This document shows, in pieces, positions 63,799 to 64,000 of a stretch of DNA of 64,000 nt (positions are counted from its first letter, which is position 1; each line of letters starts with the position of its first letter). The stretch lies in NCBI RefSeq assembly GCF_000820105.1, contig NZ_CDDB01000089.1, positions 18,957 through 82,956 of the forward strand, written 5' to 3'. The DNA comes from Aeromonas schubertii (GTDB taxonomy: Bacteria > Pseudomonadota > Gammaproteobacteria > Enterobacterales > Aeromonadaceae). The notes under the pieces were generated by a model. It saw nothing but the letters and a program-made list of their open reading frames with translations. It had not been told where the DNA came from and ran no database searches. Position numbers and translations under genes: made by a program.

Positions 63799-63881
63799 CG
63801 AAATGGGTGGCGGAGCGGCAGCCGCGCCAGCGGCTGAAGTGGAGGGCGCAGCCCGACCTCCTTCAGCAGTCCGGCTCAAGC
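63799..63881. other. Gene-free stretch between the two terminator copies
   Basis: This GC-rich segment contains short palindromes (CAGCCGCGCCAGCGGCTG) but no convincing gene. It belongs to the larger gene-free region 63568-64000. Confidence 0.4.
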
Positions 63882-63947
63882 ACAAGGGACAACAGACAGG
63901 GACCGAGTTGCCAGTGGCAAGTCGCAGCCCTGTCTGTTGTCCCTTGT
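63882..63947. repeat. Perfect 20-bp inverted repeat with nested hairpin
   Basis: ACAAGGGACAACAGACAGGG (63882-63901) is mirrored exactly at 63928-63947 with a 26-nt spacer. Inside, TTGCC-AGT-GGCAA forms a second stem (63908-63920). The structure sits between two copies of the same terminator hairpin. It may be a structured RNA, a processing signal or a cruciform. Confidence 0.8.
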
Positions 63948-63980
63948 TTCCTTATTCCTGTCCGCATACGCCAGAAAGTA

Positions 63981-64000
63981 AAAAGGCCTTCCCGTTTGGG
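63981..64000 (-). terminator. Strong terminator, copy 2 (cut by window end)
   Basis: The left arm and loop (AAAAGGCCTTCCCGTTTGGG) are identical to the copy at 63771-63790, and the right arm would continue past the window. Confidence 0.6.

Noticed and set aside
63799-63870. Possible tRNA starting GGGTGGCGGAGCGGC
   Set aside because: No acceptor-stem partner, T-loop GTTCGA or anticodon arm could be found on either strand.
63649-63885. 78-codon minus-strand frame near the window end
   Set aside because: It runs through a strong terminator hairpin, has no ribosome site and an Ala/Pro composition typical of chance frames.

Overview
The window reads as chromosome of a GC-rich gammaproteobacterium, most likely an Aeromonas. 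The exeA-exeB pair standing alone is the hallmark arrangement of that genus. The rest of the gene content is gammaproteobacterial: hldE, lpxL, cca, mutY-yggX-mltC, asnA/asnC, pntAB, yqhD/yqhC, pyrBI with a UTP-type attenuator, yacL, yeeX and dhaKLM. The species is an inference from gene order and composition. No insertion sequence, prophage, integron or CRISPR array was seen, and coding density is high on both strands.

Layout. 0-10 kb: a GcvA-like regulator (cut by the window edge), two EamA exporters, a uracil-DNA glycosylase family protein, a GIY-YIG protein, lipopolysaccharide genes (hldE, lpxL), a CYTH triphosphatase and a phosphate uptake pair (DUF47 protein plus Pit). 10-16 kb: cca, exeAB, then the mutY-yggX-mltC operon. 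16-25 kb: divergent asnA/asnC, two tandem orphan solute-binding proteins, pntAB and the divergent yqhD/yqhC pair followed by a lipocalin. 25-33 kb: a chemoreceptor, tpx, two glutathione transferases facing a TetR regulator across a perfect palindrome, a phosphatidylserine-decarboxylase-like enzyme and tRNA-Trp.

33-42 kb: pyrL-pyrB-pyrI with promoter and attenuator, a divergent ArgR-family gene, several small or unknown envelope proteins (one with a 90-bp internal repeat), a secreted Nudix-PAP2 fusion, a YdiK-type permease and a Tat-signal agmatine deiminase facing a LysR regulator. 43-50 kb: the dihydroxyacetone kinase cluster dhaR/dhaKLM and a purine permease preceded by two PurR-like sites. 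50-56 kb: a cupin, a kinase-fold protein, yacL and a glycerate-use unit (CdaR-type activator, GntP-family permease, glycerate kinase). 56-64 kb: an NnrU protein, a glutathione peroxidase, a LysR regulator, a NupC-family transporter, an alkyltransferase, a large divergent class A penicillin-binding protein, yeeX and a terminal stretch with duplicated terminators around a 20-bp inverted repeat.

Most of the window is ordinary core genome. The parts most worth a second look are the PSD-like decarboxylase with a PsiD-type layout, the Nudix-PAP2 envelope fusion, the divergent PBP, the repeat-bearing lipoprotein, the dha regulator lacking GAFTGA, and several regulatory elements readable directly from the DNA. 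I did not find a convincing wholly new multi-gene system.
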